From AG41 sp036522815 (GTDB taxonomy: Bacteria > Gemmatimonadota > Gemmatimonadetes > Gemmatimonadales > GWC2-71-9), in the NCBI GenBank assembly GCA_036522815.1, contig DATDFC010000215.1:1-55934 (forward strand): a stretch of 55,934 bases of DNA. Direction: 5' to 3'. The notes below the pieces were generated by a model. The model did no database searches. It worked only from the letters and a program-made list of their open reading frames with translations, and was not told the DNA's origin. The position numbers were made by a program, and so were the translations under genes. Position 1 is the stretch's first letter. Each line of letters starts with the position of its first letter. This document shows, piece after piece, positions 36,541-45,241 of this stretch.

Positions 36541-36956
36541 AAGACCCGCTCGCGATCGGCCTGGGCGGCCTGGCGTGCGGCACCGGGTTTGGCGGCGGGA
36601 CGATCGTGGCCGCGCTCGTCATCGTGCGCACGCTGGAACACCACGTCAGTCCCTCGGGCACGCAAGAGAGCGCCGCCGATCCGGTGCTGGCGGGGACGCT
36701 CGCCGGCCTCGCCGTCGGAGCGGCGTTCGGCTGGCATCGCAGCCGCTGGCTGGACAGCGTGTGGCAGCGGGGCGTCATCTCCGTCCTGTCGGCCGTGGGG
36801 GCCTTGCTGGTCGCCTTCCTCGCCTGGCCGATCGATCATCTGCTCGGCATCCCCGGTCTCGCCGCGTGGGGCCTCGCCAGCTTCGTGCTGGGAGGCGCGG
36901 GGAGCGCCTGGTCCGTCCGGGGGAGCCGGGAGGGCGCGTTACGGGATCGAGAGTGA
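36537..36956 (+). CDS. Small membrane protein, 139 residues
   Basis: About three to four hydrophobic helices (IGLGGLACGTGFGGGTIVAA, LAGTLAGLAVGAAFGW, VISVLSAVGALLVAFLAW, GLASFVLGGAGSAWSV). No family recognised. It overlaps lpdA and lipB by 4 nt each, so it is part of the lipoate/PDH operon. A role beyond that is unknown. Confidence 0.7.
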   Translation: MKDPLAIGLGGLACGTGFGGGTIVAALVIVRTLEHHVSPSGTQESAADPVLAGTLAGLAVGAAFGWHRSRWLDSVWQRGVISVLSAVGALLVAFLAWPIDHLLGIPGLAAWGLASFVLGGAGSAWSVRGSREGALRDRE

Positions 36957-37657
36957 GCCGGCGCCGCGTGCAAGTGGTCGAGCCCGGTCGCGTCCCCTAC
37001 GACCGGGCGCTCGACTGGCAGCGCACGCTCGCCCAGGCGCGGATCGACGGCCGGCTCGAACACGACGTGCTGCTGCTGCTCGAGCATCCTCCCGTGGTTA
37101 CGCTGGGCCGCACCGCGCGGGAGGCCCACGTGCTGCGGTCCGACGGTCTCGACGTGGTCGCGGTGGAGCGCGGCGGCGACGTGACGTTCCACGGGCCCGG
37201 CCAGCTCGTCGGCTATCCGATCTTCGACCTGCGCGGCCCCCCCTACCGGCAGGACCTCCACTGGTATCTCCGCACGCTCGAGGACGCGCTCATCGTGGCA
37301 CTGGCGGAGCTCGGCATCCCCGCCGAGCGCAATGCGGGCTACACCGGCGTCTGGACGGGGGGGCGCAAGATCGCGAGCATCGGGATCCACGTGAAGCAGT
37401 GGGTCACGTGGCACGGATTCGCCCTGAACGTCACGACCGATCTCTCGCACTTCGATCGCATCGTGCCGTGCGGGATTCCGGGCGTCGTCATGACGTCGGT
37501 TGAACGGGAAAGGGGAAAGGGGAAAGGGGAAAGGGACCTGTGGGATGCCGCCGTTGCGGCGGTCGTTCATGGTTTCGCCAGCACGTTCAACGTCGAGGTA
37601 ACGACGTCACGGACAAGCGTCACGGAGATGCGTCAAGCAGGGGCGGCGGCGTATTAG
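36953..37657 (+). CDS. lipB: Octanoyl-[acyl-carrier-protein]:protein octanoyltransferase
   Basis: 234 residues. It has RGGDVTFHGPGQLVGYP, the conserved lysine in GGRKIASIGI and the acyl-cysteine in IVPCGIPG. It transfers octanoate from ACP to lipoyl domains; LipA then adds sulfur. Near the C-terminus a perfect heptamer array encodes ERGKGKGER, and the tail TTSRTSVTEMRQAG is encoded by a dispersed repeat. GTG start overlaps the previous stop by 4 nt. Confidence 0.95.
   Translation: MSRRRVQVVEPGRVPYDRALDWQRTLAQARIDGRLEHDVLLLLEHPPVVTLGRTAREAHVLRSDGLDVVAVERGGDVTFHGPGQLVGYPIFDLRGPPYRQDLHWYLRTLEDALIVALAELGIPAERNAGYTGVWTGGRKIASIGIHVKQWVTWHGFALNVTTDLSHFDRIVPCGIPGVVMTSVERERGKGKGERDLWDAAVAAVVHGFASTFNVEVTTSRTSVTEMRQAGAAAY
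37506..37533 (+). repeat. Perfect GGGAAAG heptamer array in lipB
   Basis: Four identical 7-mers encode a Lys/Gly/Arg loop just after the acyl-cysteine motif. Because 7 is not a multiple of 3, a change of one unit would shift the frame. Confidence 0.92.
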
Positions 37658-37711
37658 CGCGACGTTCTTCCGCGACGTCTTTCCGTGACGACTCCCCGCG
37701 ACGCCTCTAAG
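37602..37711 (+). repeat. Dispersed GCGACGTC repeat across the lipB end and the oxidoreductase start
   Basis: Inverted-orientation units (ACGTCACGGA, GCGTCACGGAGATGCGTC) end lipB. Forward units (GCGACGTTCTTCC, GCGACGTCTTTCC, GTGACGACTCCCC, GCGACGCCTC) then follow. The 20 nt at 37615-37634 match 45197-45216 in 19 positions. The GTG start of the next gene lies inside the forward half. Confidence 0.85.
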
Positions 37712-38317
37712 AGGTTACCACCAGGCCAGGTGCTGACGACGAAATGGCCCGTGCTGCACTACGGCACCGTGCCCAAGGTGGACACGGGCACCTGGACCTT
37801 CGACGTTGCGGGACTCGTGGAGCGGCCGTCCGCGCTCACGTACGAGGAGCTCCTGACCCTGCCGCAGAAGACAGTTATGTGCGACATGCACTGCGTCACT
37901 CGGTGGAGCCGGCTCGACAACGCCTTCCAGGGAATCCCGGTGCAACTGGTGTTGCAGCGCGCCGGCGTCAAGCCGGAAGCGCGGTACTGCCTCGTCTCCG
38001 CCGAGCAGGGATTCACCACCAACCTGCCGCTCGCCGACCTCGATCGACCCGACAACCTGATTGCGCTGAAGTGGAACGGGGAGCCGCTCGCGCCGGAGCA
38101 TGGCTGGCCGGCCCGGCTGCTGGTGCCGCACCTCTATCTATGGAAGAGCGCGAAATGGGTGCGGGGGTTCACGCTGCTCGACGCGGACGTACCCGGCTTC
38201 TGGGAGCAAAACGGTTACCACATGCGCGGAGACCCATGGAAAGAAGAGCGCTACGGGGGCCGCGGACTCACGCAACACGATATCAACAGATTGAGAAACG
38301 CGAGCAAGACACCTTGA
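37685..38317 (+). CDS. Molybdopterin-binding oxidoreductase (sulfite-oxidase fold)
   Basis: 210 residues matching the Oxidored_molyb domain. It has LTYEELLTLPQ, the cofactor cysteine in DMHCVTRWSRLDNAFQGIP, and VPHLYLWKSAKWVRGFTL. No signal or twin-arginine motif is seen, so it is likely cytoplasmic, like small sulfite-oxidase-like proteins. Substrate unknown. The GTG start and first eight codons (MTTPRDAS) are repeat sequence; a later start is possible but none is clearly better. Further repeat copies follow the gene near 38320-38360. Confidence 0.85.
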   Translation: MTTPRDASKRLPPGQVLTTKWPVLHYGTVPKVDTGTWTFDVAGLVERPSALTYEELLTLPQKTVMCDMHCVTRWSRLDNAFQGIPVQLVLQRAGVKPEARYCLVSAEQGFTTNLPLADLDRPDNLIALKWNGEPLAPEHGWPARLLVPHLYLWKSAKWVRGFTLLDADVPGFWEQNGYHMRGDPWKEERYGGRGLTQHDINRLRNASKTP

Positions 38318-38377
38318 GGTCACGAAGCGGCGATCCGTCGCTGCGCGACGTCCTTCCCATCCTTCAGCGAGGCTTGC

Positions 38378-38806
38378 ATGTGTCGAGGGCTCTGTGCGTT
38401 TGCGGCGGCTACGTTGATCTGGACGGGTTGCTACTTCCACACGGCGTTCCGCGGATTGTCGGCCAATACTGGTACGACGGTCGAGGTCACACTGACACCT
38501 TGGGGGAGCGATAGCCTGGCGCCCCGGCTCGGCGTGGGTGCTCACGCGGTCGACGGACGTGTCGTGTCGAGCGGGTCGGATACGCTGGCGCTCGCGGTCA
38601 CCCGCGTGCTCCTGTCGAGCGGCAAGATTCAGCCCTGGCTGCAGGAGCGGGTGGCCTTACCGCACGACGCGATCGCCAGTGTGGAAGGACGACGGTTCTC
38701 CGCGTCGGCGACCGTCCTCTTGGCCGGCGGCGCGCTTGCAGGCCTCATCATCGTGGCGAAGGCCGTCAGGAAGCCCCCGTGTGAGTCGATGGCTTCGACT
38801 TGTTGA
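38378..38806 (+). CDS. Predicted lipoprotein with C-terminal hydrophobic segment
   Basis: 142 residues. Signal peptide with lipobox IWTGC (C18). The middle part is beta-rich and a hydrophobic stretch (ATVLLAGGALAGLIIVAKAV) lies near the end. The 3' end overlaps the convergent M20 peptidase gene by 41 bp. No family recognised. Confidence 0.65.
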   Translation: MCRGLCAFAAATLIWTGCYFHTAFRGLSANTGTTVEVTLTPWGSDSLAPRLGVGAHAVDGRVVSSGSDTLALAVTRVLLSSGKIQPWLQERVALPHDAIASVEGRRFSASATVLLAGGALAGLIIVAKAVRKPPCESMASTC

Positions 38807-40166
38807 CAGGTCGCCCTCCGAGGCGCCCGGCGCCCAGGAGCTCGTAAAATCTTTGAAACACCCGGATCCCGTCCCACAGCTGCCTCAGGTCGAGTTTTTC
38901 GTTCGGCGCATGCAAGCGGTCGTCCGGCAGGCCGATGCCCGTCAGAATCACGGGAGCACCGCTCTTCCCGAGCGCCGGCACCACGGGGATCGAGCCGCCG
39001 GCGCGCGCCGGGACGGTGCCGCGCCCCACGACGTTCTTAAAGGCCTGGTCCAGCAGTTGGAAAGCCGGGTGGGTCACCTGGACGGTCGCAGGATCCGCTC
39101 CGTGTAAGAACTTCACGCTTGCCTGGACATACTTCGGCGCGAAGCGCTGCACGGCCGCCGCGAGCTGGCGCTCCACGACCTTGAGCTTCTGGTCCGGAAC
39201 GAGTCGCAAGCTCACCTTGGCGGTCGCCTCGGCCGGGATGACGGTCTTGGCGCCGTCGCCCGTGAATCCGCCGGTGATACCGTGGATCTCGAAGGTGGGC
39301 AGGGCCCACAGCCGCTCCAGCACCGAATAGGCCTTGAGCCCGGTCAGCGCCTTGGCCTGCACGCGGTGCTTGAGAAACTCGCTCTCCTTGAACGGCAGGC
39401 GTTTCCACGTGGCGAGCTCCCGCTTGGAAGGACGACGCACCGCCGTGTACAGGCCGGGCACGTGGATCTTGCCGTCGGGAGTCTTGAGCCGGCCGAGCAG
39501 CCGGGCCAGCTCCTCGTGCGCGTTGGGCGCCGCGCCGCCGAACTCGCCGGAGTGGAGATCCGACTTGGCCGTGCGCACGGTGATCTCCGCATAGCACAGG
39601 CCGCGGAGTGTCGTGTACACGGCGGGCCAGCTGGGCGCGACGTACGCCATATCGGCGATGAGGACCACGTCCGCCCGCGTGCGCTCCGGCTCGCGCCGCA
39701 GCAGCTCGAACAACACGCGGCTGCCGTATTCCTCTTCTCCTTCGATGAGGAAGCGAAAATTGACGGGCGGCCCGCCGCGGGTGCCCTCCCCGTTCGCCGC
39801 GATCGCCTTGAGCAGGCAGAAGACCTGTCCCTTGTCGTCCGCGGCCCCGCGCGCGAAGAGCTTGTCCCCGCGCACCGTCGGCTCGAACGGGGGTGTGGTC
39901 CATTCGTCGAGCGGGTCGGGAGGCTGCACGTCGTAGTGACCGTATACGAGCAGGGTGGGTGCGCCGGGCACGTCCGGGCCGACGCCCCATACCACCGGAT
40001 GAGTGTCGCTCGCCAGGAACTGCACCTCGCGACAGCCGAGCCGCCGCAGCTCGCCCGCGACCCACTCGGCGGCGGCGCGGCAATCGGCGTTGTGCGACGG
40101 GCTCGTCGACACCGATGGAATGCGGAGAAAATCGCTCAGCTCGCGGAGCAGACGGTCGGTATCCAT
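38766..40166 (-). CDS. M20-family metallopeptidase (dipeptidase)
   Basis: 466 residues. Zinc ligands and catalytic motifs are seen in order: VYGHYDVQP, ARGAADDKGQ, EGEEEYGS, SDLHSGEFGG and LHAPNEKLD. It resembles the M20 dipeptidase/carnosinase-like group and would degrade peptides in the cytoplasm. The ATG is 9 nt after a TAGATT element, without a Shine-Dalgarno. Confidence 0.93.
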   Translation of the reverse strand: MDTDRLLRELSDFLRIPSVSTSPSHNADCRAAAEWVAGELRRLGCREVQFLASDTHPVVWGVGPDVPGAPTLLVYGHYDVQPPDPLDEWTTPPFEPTVRGDKLFARGAADDKGQVFCLLKAIAANGEGTRGGPPVNFRFLIEGEEEYGSRVLFELLRREPERTRADVVLIADMAYVAPSWPAVYTTLRGLCYAEITVRTAKSDLHSGEFGGAAPNAHEELARLLGRLKTPDGKIHVPGLYTAVRRPSKRELATWKRLPFKESEFLKHRVQAKALTGLKAYSVLERLWALPTFEIHGITGGFTGDGAKTVIPAEATAKVSLRLVPDQKLKVVERQLAAAVQRFAPKYVQASVKFLHGADPATVQVTHPAFQLLDQAFKNVVGRGTVPARAGGSIPVVPALGKSGAPVILTGIGLPDDRLHAPNEKLDLRQLWDGIRVFQRFYELLGAGRLGGRPVNKSKPSTHTGAS

Positions 40167-40175
40167 GGCGCGGAG

Positions 40176-40226
40176 AATCTAGACGGAGAAGGCGCGCCTA
40201 GCCAGCAACGGGCAGGCGACTATATT
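40176..40226. promoter_or_regulatory. Divergent leaderless-type promoter region for the M20 peptidase and TPR genes
   Basis: On the minus strand TAGATT (40181-40176) lies 9 nt before the peptidase ATG. On the plus strand TATATT (40221-40226) lies 8 nt before the TPR ATG. The only room for -35 elements is the shared centre around 40198-40204, where matches to consensus are weak. Confidence 0.5.
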
Positions 40227-40234
40227 CGCACGCC

Positions 40235-41356
40235 ATGCGGAACACCGCGTCATTCGAGCTGTTTCCGGACGCACCGAGCGAGCGGGTCATGGCGCGCGCC
40301 CGCTACCTGGCGCGCGAAGGACGGCTGGTCGACGCCGAGCAGGCGTACCGTGCGGTGATTGCCGAGCATCCCGACCTGAAGGGCGGCTGGGCCGAGTGCT
40401 TCGAGCTGCTGCGCAGTCAGGGGCGGCGCGAGGATGCGCTCCGGCTCGCCGAGAGCGCGCGCGCCCAGTTCGGCGACTCGGCGTTCGCCCTGGCGCTCAA
40501 GGGAGCGGCGCTGATCGAGTTGGAGCGCTACCGCGAGGCCCTTGCCACGCTCGAGCAGGCGGTGGAGGCGGACCCCGACCTGGCGTTGGTATGGCACGAG
40601 CTGGGGTACGCCGCCTTCCGGCTGGGCGACGGGAACCGCGCGCTGCTGGCGCTCGATCGCGCCTTCGGGCTCGAGCCCCATACGGAGACCCTGCGGCTGC
40701 GCGGCCGGATCCTGCGGGACGCCGGCCGCTACCAGGCCGCCGAGGTCGCGTACGAAGGGGCGGCGCAGGCGGCCGAACATCCGGAGCAGCGCGCGTTGGC
40801 CGACCAGGAGATCGCCGCCACGCGCCGCTTCGCGTTCTATGCCCCGCGTCGCCCGGACGAGCTGACGCCGGCGGAGCGGTGGTTCGCCGAGACCGGCACG
40901 GTCGTGCTCGCGTCCGACGACGCCAGCGACGCCCCGGACGACGCGACGCTCGCCGCCGCGTTCCTCGACCTGGCGCGCGATTCGGGGTGGCGCTTCGGCC
41001 AGATCGTCGCGCTGGGGCCGGCCCTTCCCGTGTGGCGCACTCTGGCGGACGGGCTGCGCGCCCCGCTCGTCACCCGCACCGGCTTCGACCCCGGCACCTG
41101 TCCCCTCGTCGTGGCCCAGCGTCCTCAACCCGCGGACGCCGGGTGGAGCACCATCACCACCGCCGTCGCGGAGCACGCCACCGGGCTCGTATTCGTGCTG
41201 GAGCAGGCGCCCGACCCGGCCGGGGGTGCCGACGTGATCGGCGTGCTGGCCGACTCGGGCGGGCGTCGCACCCGCCAGGTCAACGCCGGGCACGCCCTGT
41301 CCGAGGCACTCCACCCGGCGAGTCGCCTGGCCGGCCGCCGCCTGGCGGGAGGATAG
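40235..41356 (+). CDS. TPR-repeat protein
   Basis: 373 residues. Residues about 20-200 contain four to five TPR-like helix pairs (LAREGRLVDAEQAYRAVI, ELERYREALATLEQAVEA, YRLGDGNRALLALDRAFGL-like). The C-terminal 170 residues are an unrecognised alpha/beta domain. Likely a protein-protein interaction scaffold. It precedes glutamate dehydrogenase by 19 nt. Confidence 0.8.
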   Translation: MRNTASFELFPDAPSERVMARARYLAREGRLVDAEQAYRAVIAEHPDLKGGWAECFELLRSQGRREDALRLAESARAQFGDSAFALALKGAALIELERYREALATLEQAVEADPDLALVWHELGYAAFRLGDGNRALLALDRAFGLEPHTETLRLRGRILRDAGRYQAAEVAYEGAAQAAEHPEQRALADQEIAATRRFAFYAPRRPDELTPAERWFAETGTVVLASDDASDAPDDATLAAAFLDLARDSGWRFGQIVALGPALPVWRTLADGLRAPLVTRTGFDPGTCPLVVAQRPQPADAGWSTITTAVAEHATGLVFVLEQAPDPAGGADVIGVLADSGGRRTRQVNAGHALSEALHPASRLAGRRLAGG

Positions 41357-41375
41357 TGGACGTCCGCGAGGTCCC

Positions 41376-42641
41376 ATGACCAGCACCGCTCCATCCCTGC
41401 GCACGATGTCGGGGAAGTCCATCGTCGCGAGCCAGTTCGAGCGTGCCGCCAACCTGATCAACCTCGAGCAGTACATGCGGCACGTCCTGATGCATCCGTT
41501 CCGCGAGGTCCAGGTAGAGGTACCGGTGCGGATGGACGACGGTCGCATCGAGGTGTTCACCGGCTACCGCATTCAGCACAACGGCGCGCGCGGACCCTGC
41601 AAAGGCGGCATCCGGTACCACCCGGACGCCGACCACGACGAAGTGCTGGGCCTCGCGGCGATCATGACGTGGAAGACCGCCCTCATGGACATCCCGTTCG
41701 GCGGCGCCAAGGGCGGCGTGACCGTGGACCCGAAGAAGCTGTCCAGGCTCGAGCTGGAGCGCCTCACGCGCCGCTTTACGCAGCGCATCTCGATCGTGCT
41801 CGGCCCCTACCGCGATATCCCCGCCCCCGACGTCAACACCAACGCGCAGGTGATGGCCTGGATCCTGGACGAGTACTCGAGCCGACACGGCTACACGCCC
41901 GCCGCCGTGACCGGCAAGCCCATTTCGCTGGGCGGCTCGCTGGGCCGCGAGGAGGCCACCGGTCGGGGCGTGATGTACGTGATGAGCGAGTACGCGCGGG
42001 ACTTCGGCATTCCCCTGCGGGGAGGCCGCGTCGTGATCCAGGGGTTCGGCAACGTCGGCGGGAACCTGGCACGGCTGCTGCACGCGGAGGCGGGCGCGAA
42101 GGTGGTTGCCGTCTCGGACGTGTCGGGGGGGGTGGCGAACGAACACGGGCTGGACGTCCCGGCGCTGCTCGCGCACACCGCCGGCGGCAAGCGCGTGTCC
42201 GAGTGGCCGCACGGGCAGTCGATCACGAACCAGCAGCTCTGGAATGTCCCCTGCGACTGGCTCGTGCCGGCGGCCCTGGGCGGCGTCATCACCAAGGAAG
42301 CCAACGCACAGACGATCGACTGCAAGGTGGTGGTCGAGGGCGCGAACGAGCCCACCACACCCACCGCGGACCGGATCCTCGAAGAGCGCGGCATCGCCGT
42401 GATCCCCGACTTCCTCGCGAACGCGGGAGGCGTCACGGTCAGCTATTACGAGTGGGCGCAGAACCTGCAGCAGTACCGCTGGACCCACCAGCAGGTGAAC
42501 GACGAGCTCAAGGCGACGCTCACCAAGGCCTACGTGGGCGTGCGCGACCTGGCCAAGCAGAAGGGCGTGACGTTCCGGACAGCGGCGTATGCGATCGCGC
42601 TGCAGAGAGTCGCGGAGGCGGAGAGACTGAGAGGGAACTGA
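41376..42641 (+). CDS. gdhA: Glutamate dehydrogenase
   Basis: 421 residues, the length of hexameric NAD(P)-GDH of the small type. Substrate-site lysines K76 (GPCKGGIRYH) and K100, and the catalytic K112 (PFGGAKGGV), are present. The nucleotide motif VVIQGFGNVGGNLA has the GxGxxG fold. It interconverts glutamate with 2-oxoglutarate and ammonia. The stop lies 5 nt before the left repeat of the four-helix-bundle cassette. Confidence 0.96.
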   Translation: MTSTAPSLRTMSGKSIVASQFERAANLINLEQYMRHVLMHPFREVQVEVPVRMDDGRIEVFTGYRIQHNGARGPCKGGIRYHPDADHDEVLGLAAIMTWKTALMDIPFGGAKGGVTVDPKKLSRLELERLTRRFTQRISIVLGPYRDIPAPDVNTNAQVMAWILDEYSSRHGYTPAAVTGKPISLGGSLGREEATGRGVMYVMSEYARDFGIPLRGGRVVIQGFGNVGGNLARLLHAEAGAKVVAVSDVSGGVANEHGLDVPALLAHTAGGKRVSEWPHGQSITNQQLWNVPCDWLVPAALGGVITKEANAQTIDCKVVVEGANEPTTPTADRILEERGIAVIPDFLANAGGVTVSYYEWAQNLQQYRWTHQQVNDELKATLTKAYVGVRDLAKQKGVTFRTAAYAIALQRVAEAERLRGN

Positions 42642-42646
42642 AAGCG

Positions 42647-42670
42647 GTCAAGAGACAGCGGCGGCGGTCA
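42647..42670 (+). repeat. Left 24-bp inverted repeat of the four-helix-bundle cassette
   Basis: It contains AGAGACAGCGGCGGCGGTC and matches the reverse complement of 43156-43179 in 22 of 24 positions. It begins 5 nt after the gdhA stop. Confidence 0.9.
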
Positions 42671-42687
42671 AACGACGAATACGGCGG

Positions 42688-43051
42688 TTAGGCAGTCCGG
42701 GCGTTGCGCACAGCCTCGCAGAGCGCCCACGTCAACCGACTGGCATTGACCCGGAGCTGATCCAGCTCGCGCCAAACGTTGTCGGGCAAGTACCCGAGCT
42801 TGCGGGAGAGCTGCAAGGTGTACGAAAGTTCCGCGAGTGATCCCAGTGAGATATCTAGGTACCGGCGGAACTCACGGTGACCACGCTTGGCTGACCCCTC
42901 GACGATATTCACCGCCGCACTGAACGCAGCCCTTCGGGCTTGCGAGGTCAGACCGTAGAGCTCGTATCGTGGGAACCCACTTAGTGGCGCGATACACTGC
43001 CACCACCAGCAGGTCACAAGCCTGCCAAGCCCGAAACCGCTCGTACGGCAT
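42688..43051 (-). pseudogene. Four-helix-bundle protein (23S rRNA IVS-type), frameshifted
   Basis: The N-terminal part MPYERFRAWQACDLLVVAV starts at 43051 in one frame. The rest, GFPRYELYGLTSQARRAAFS to the stop at 42688, is in another. Removing one base in the run ACTAAGTGGG (around 42980) would restore TKGFPRYELYGL and a normal product of about 120 residues. Motifs NIVEGSAKRG and GSLAELSYTL are typical of the family encoded in 23S rRNA intervening sequences and related to Avd accessory proteins. The shift may be real decay or an assembly error. A long repeat array flanks it. Confidence 0.85.
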
Positions 43052-43116
43052 CACGACGGGGTAAGATCGCGCGTCCGATGGCCCGATCGGCATCCGATAT
43101 CGGCGGACCGTACCAA

Positions 43117-43199
43117 TCGACCGCCGTTGTCTTTCGACCGCCGCCGTTGTCTTTCGACCGCCGCCGTTGTCTCTCGACCGCCGCCGTTGTCTCTCGCCC
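43117..43199 (+). repeat. Right repeat array of the cassette, 20-bp units
   Basis: About four copies of GACCGCCGCCGTTGTCTYTC, contiguous and without spacers, run up to a CGCCCGTC array just before the aminopeptidase stop. They are inverted relative to the left repeat. Confidence 0.9.
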
Positions 43200-43214
43200 G
43201 TCCGCCCGTCGCTC

Positions 43215-44372
43215 TTAGTCGTCCGCCGCCAGCCCCGGTCGCGAATACAACGCCTGATACGGGTCCTGCCCCGGCTGTGTGAAGACGCGCACCTGAATCG
43301 CCCGGATCGTCTCCCGCAGGTTCGCGTTCGCATGGACGTACACTTCTTCGAACAGGTTCAGGTTCATGCGATACAGGCGCTGCGCGATCACCACCGCGTT
43401 GTTCAAGGGCGCCCGGGCGAACCAGCGCCAATCGTAGGTCTCGAGCGACTGCCCCACCGGCCCCGTGAGCTGGGTCCGCGCCCAGCTGAACACCGTCGTG
43501 CGGGCGCGCTCGAGCGCCGCCCCAACCGGGCCCGCCGCGTAGGCGGAGTCGAGGCGCCGGGCGAGCTCGGCATACAGCACGTCGAGTGTGCGCTCGTCGC
43601 GCCACCGCGCCACGGCGCGCCGGGCATCGGTCGAGTCGTGACGAGAACGGAAGAACGCCTCCGCCCCGCGGTACCCCACGAAGCTCGCGAAGCTCTCGTT
43701 GAACGGCGTCTGACTCTTCAGGTACAGCGTGTTGTGGGCCAGCTCGTGGATGACGGTGGCGACCAGCTCCATCGTGTCGCGCTCGATCACCGTCGAGAGC
43801 AGCGGGTCTGCGAAGTACCCGAGCGTCGAGAACGCCCCGGCCGGACGGAGGTAGCTGTCGTATCCCTCGCCCTCCAGATCCGCCGCGGCGGCGCGCGCCT
43901 GCGCGAAGTCGAAGAATCCCTTGTACGGCACCGTGCCCACGATCGGGTACTGCCACGTGTACCCGCGCAGCCGGTCACGGCGCGCAGCCGAGAGCACGAG
44001 TAGCAGGGTATCCCGGCCCACGTCCACGTAGGTCGTGAAGGTCTCCCCCACCAGCAGCCCGAGCGAGTCGCCGGCGAAGGCGCGGGCCGCGAGCACGAGC
44101 GCCAGCCGCTGCCGCAGCGCCGGGGCCGTGCGCGGATCCGCGACCAGCTTCGCGATCGAGTGGCGCTTGAGCAGGATGCGCGCCTCCTCCACGCCGGCCC
44201 GCGCGAGGTAGCGCGCATCGGTGCTGGTCGCGAACGCGACGACGAGCACCGCGGGAACGCCGATCCCCACCCACGCGAGCAGTCTCCGCGCCACCCGGCC
44301 CCAGTTGGGAGGCCGCCGCTCGACCTGCCCGGTTTGGCCGGTCTGTCCGGTCTGTCCGCTTATGGGGTCCAT
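43215..44372 (-). CDS. PF10023-type aminopeptidase, membrane-anchored
   Basis: 385 residues. One TM helix (LLAWVGIGVPAVLVVAFA, about 31-48). The zinc motif HELAH is at 209-213 with the third ligand E226 in NESFASFVG, as in the PF10023 putative aminopeptidases. The catalytic domain is predicted periplasmic. The N-terminal GQTGQTGQTGQ tract is encoded by a 9-mer tandem repeat (GGTCTGTCC on the plus strand). The start overlaps the upstream gene by 13 nt. Confidence 0.88.
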   Translation of the reverse strand: MDPISGQTGQTGQTGQVERRPPNWGRVARRLLAWVGIGVPAVLVVAFATSTDARYLARAGVEEARILLKRHSIAKLVADPRTAPALRQRLALVLAARAFAGDSLGLLVGETFTTYVDVGRDTLLLVLSAARRDRLRGYTWQYPIVGTVPYKGFFDFAQARAAAADLEGEGYDSYLRPAGAFSTLGYFADPLLSTVIERDTMELVATVIHELAHNTLYLKSQTPFNESFASFVGYRGAEAFFRSRHDSTDARRAVARWRDERTLDVLYAELARRLDSAYAAGPVGAALERARTTVFSWARTQLTGPVGQSLETYDWRWFARAPLNNAVVIAQRLYRMNLNLFEEVYVHANANLRETIRAIQVRVFTQPGQDPYQALYSRPGLAADD

Positions 44373-45241
44373 CGCAGCCCCATGCGCTGGCGCGCGCCGA
44401 GTGTGTCGTCCGCCCGATAGGCGTAGTCGAGGTGGAGGCGCCCCAGCTCGAGACTTCCTCCCCACGTGAACGGCGCGGCCGCCGTCGTGACCGAATGCCC
44501 CACATACCCCAGCCGCGCCAGGAGCCCGAGGCCGGGTTTCACCACGCCGCCTTCGACGCCGAGCACGAGAAACGGACTGCCCCCGCCGGTTCCCCGCGAC
44601 GGCCACTGCCCTTCGAGCGTCGTGACCAGGCGATAGCTCCCCTGCGGATCCACGTAGTTCATCGTGAAGCCGACCCGGGTGCGCCGCGGCAGATGCGAGC
44701 CGCTTCCCAGGTCACCGCCGATGTTCTGGACGCTCGCGCCCAGCGCCATGATGTCGAATACGGCGATCGCGATGCCGACGTCGCCCGCCCAGGCGTCGGC
44801 CCGGGTGCCGGCCACGGTCTCGCGGGCGTACTTGACCGAGGTGCCGATCGCCGCGAGGCCCGTCCGGAACACGAGCGACGATACGCCCAGGACATCCGCC
44901 GACGTGTACGTCTGCCCCAGCGCCGCCGCGCCGGCGCCCCAGGTGAACCGCCCCGCGCGCAGCGCCATCGCTCCGGTGGAGAGCGTGGCCCCCGATGGAT
45001 ACGCCTCGTACGACCCTTCCAAGGCCAGGCGGTGAATCGTCGCGAGGCCGGCCGGGTTCGTGAAGATGACGCCCGCATCGCCGACGATCGCCGCACCGGC
45101 ACCGCCCATGCCTGCCAGCCGGGCGGAGCCGGGAAGCCCCGCAAGCACGCTCCCGGTTTGGGCGGCTAGCGACGGTGCGACGAAGGCGTTGCAGAGAAGC
45201 GTCACGGAAATGCGTCGCGAAAAACCGTTGGGCACGGTCAT
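44360..45241 (-). CDS. PorV/UPF0164-like outer-membrane beta-barrel protein
   Basis: 293 residues. A signal peptide ends in SLAAQ. The mature start GSARLAGMGGAGAAIVGDAG followed by IFTNPAGLA is the hallmark of the PorV/OmpP1-like group. It ends with LGARQRMGLRWTP, barrel-like. PorV-type proteins act in outer-membrane export; here the role is unknown. Part of the signal peptide (RRISVTLL) is encoded by a dispersed repeat. Confidence 0.75.
   Translation of the reverse strand: MTVPNGFSRRISVTLLCNAFVAPSLAAQTGSVLAGLPGSARLAGMGGAGAAIVGDAGVIFTNPAGLATIHRLALEGSYEAYPSGATLSTGAMALRAGRFTWGAGAAALGQTYTSADVLGVSSLVFRTGLAAIGTSVKYARETVAGTRADAWAGDVGIAIAVFDIMALGASVQNIGGDLGSGSHLPRRTRVGFTMNYVDPQGSYRLVTTLEGQWPSRGTGGGSPFLVLGVEGGVVKPGLGLLARLGYVGHSVTTAAAPFTWGGSLELGRLHLDYAYRADDTLGARQRMGLRWTP

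Noticed and set aside
38803..38808. TTGACA as a -35 element
   Set aside because: It lies inside the convergent gene ends with no -10 or start at suitable distance.
43117..43199. CRISPR array candidate
   Set aside because: The 20-bp units are contiguous with no spacers.
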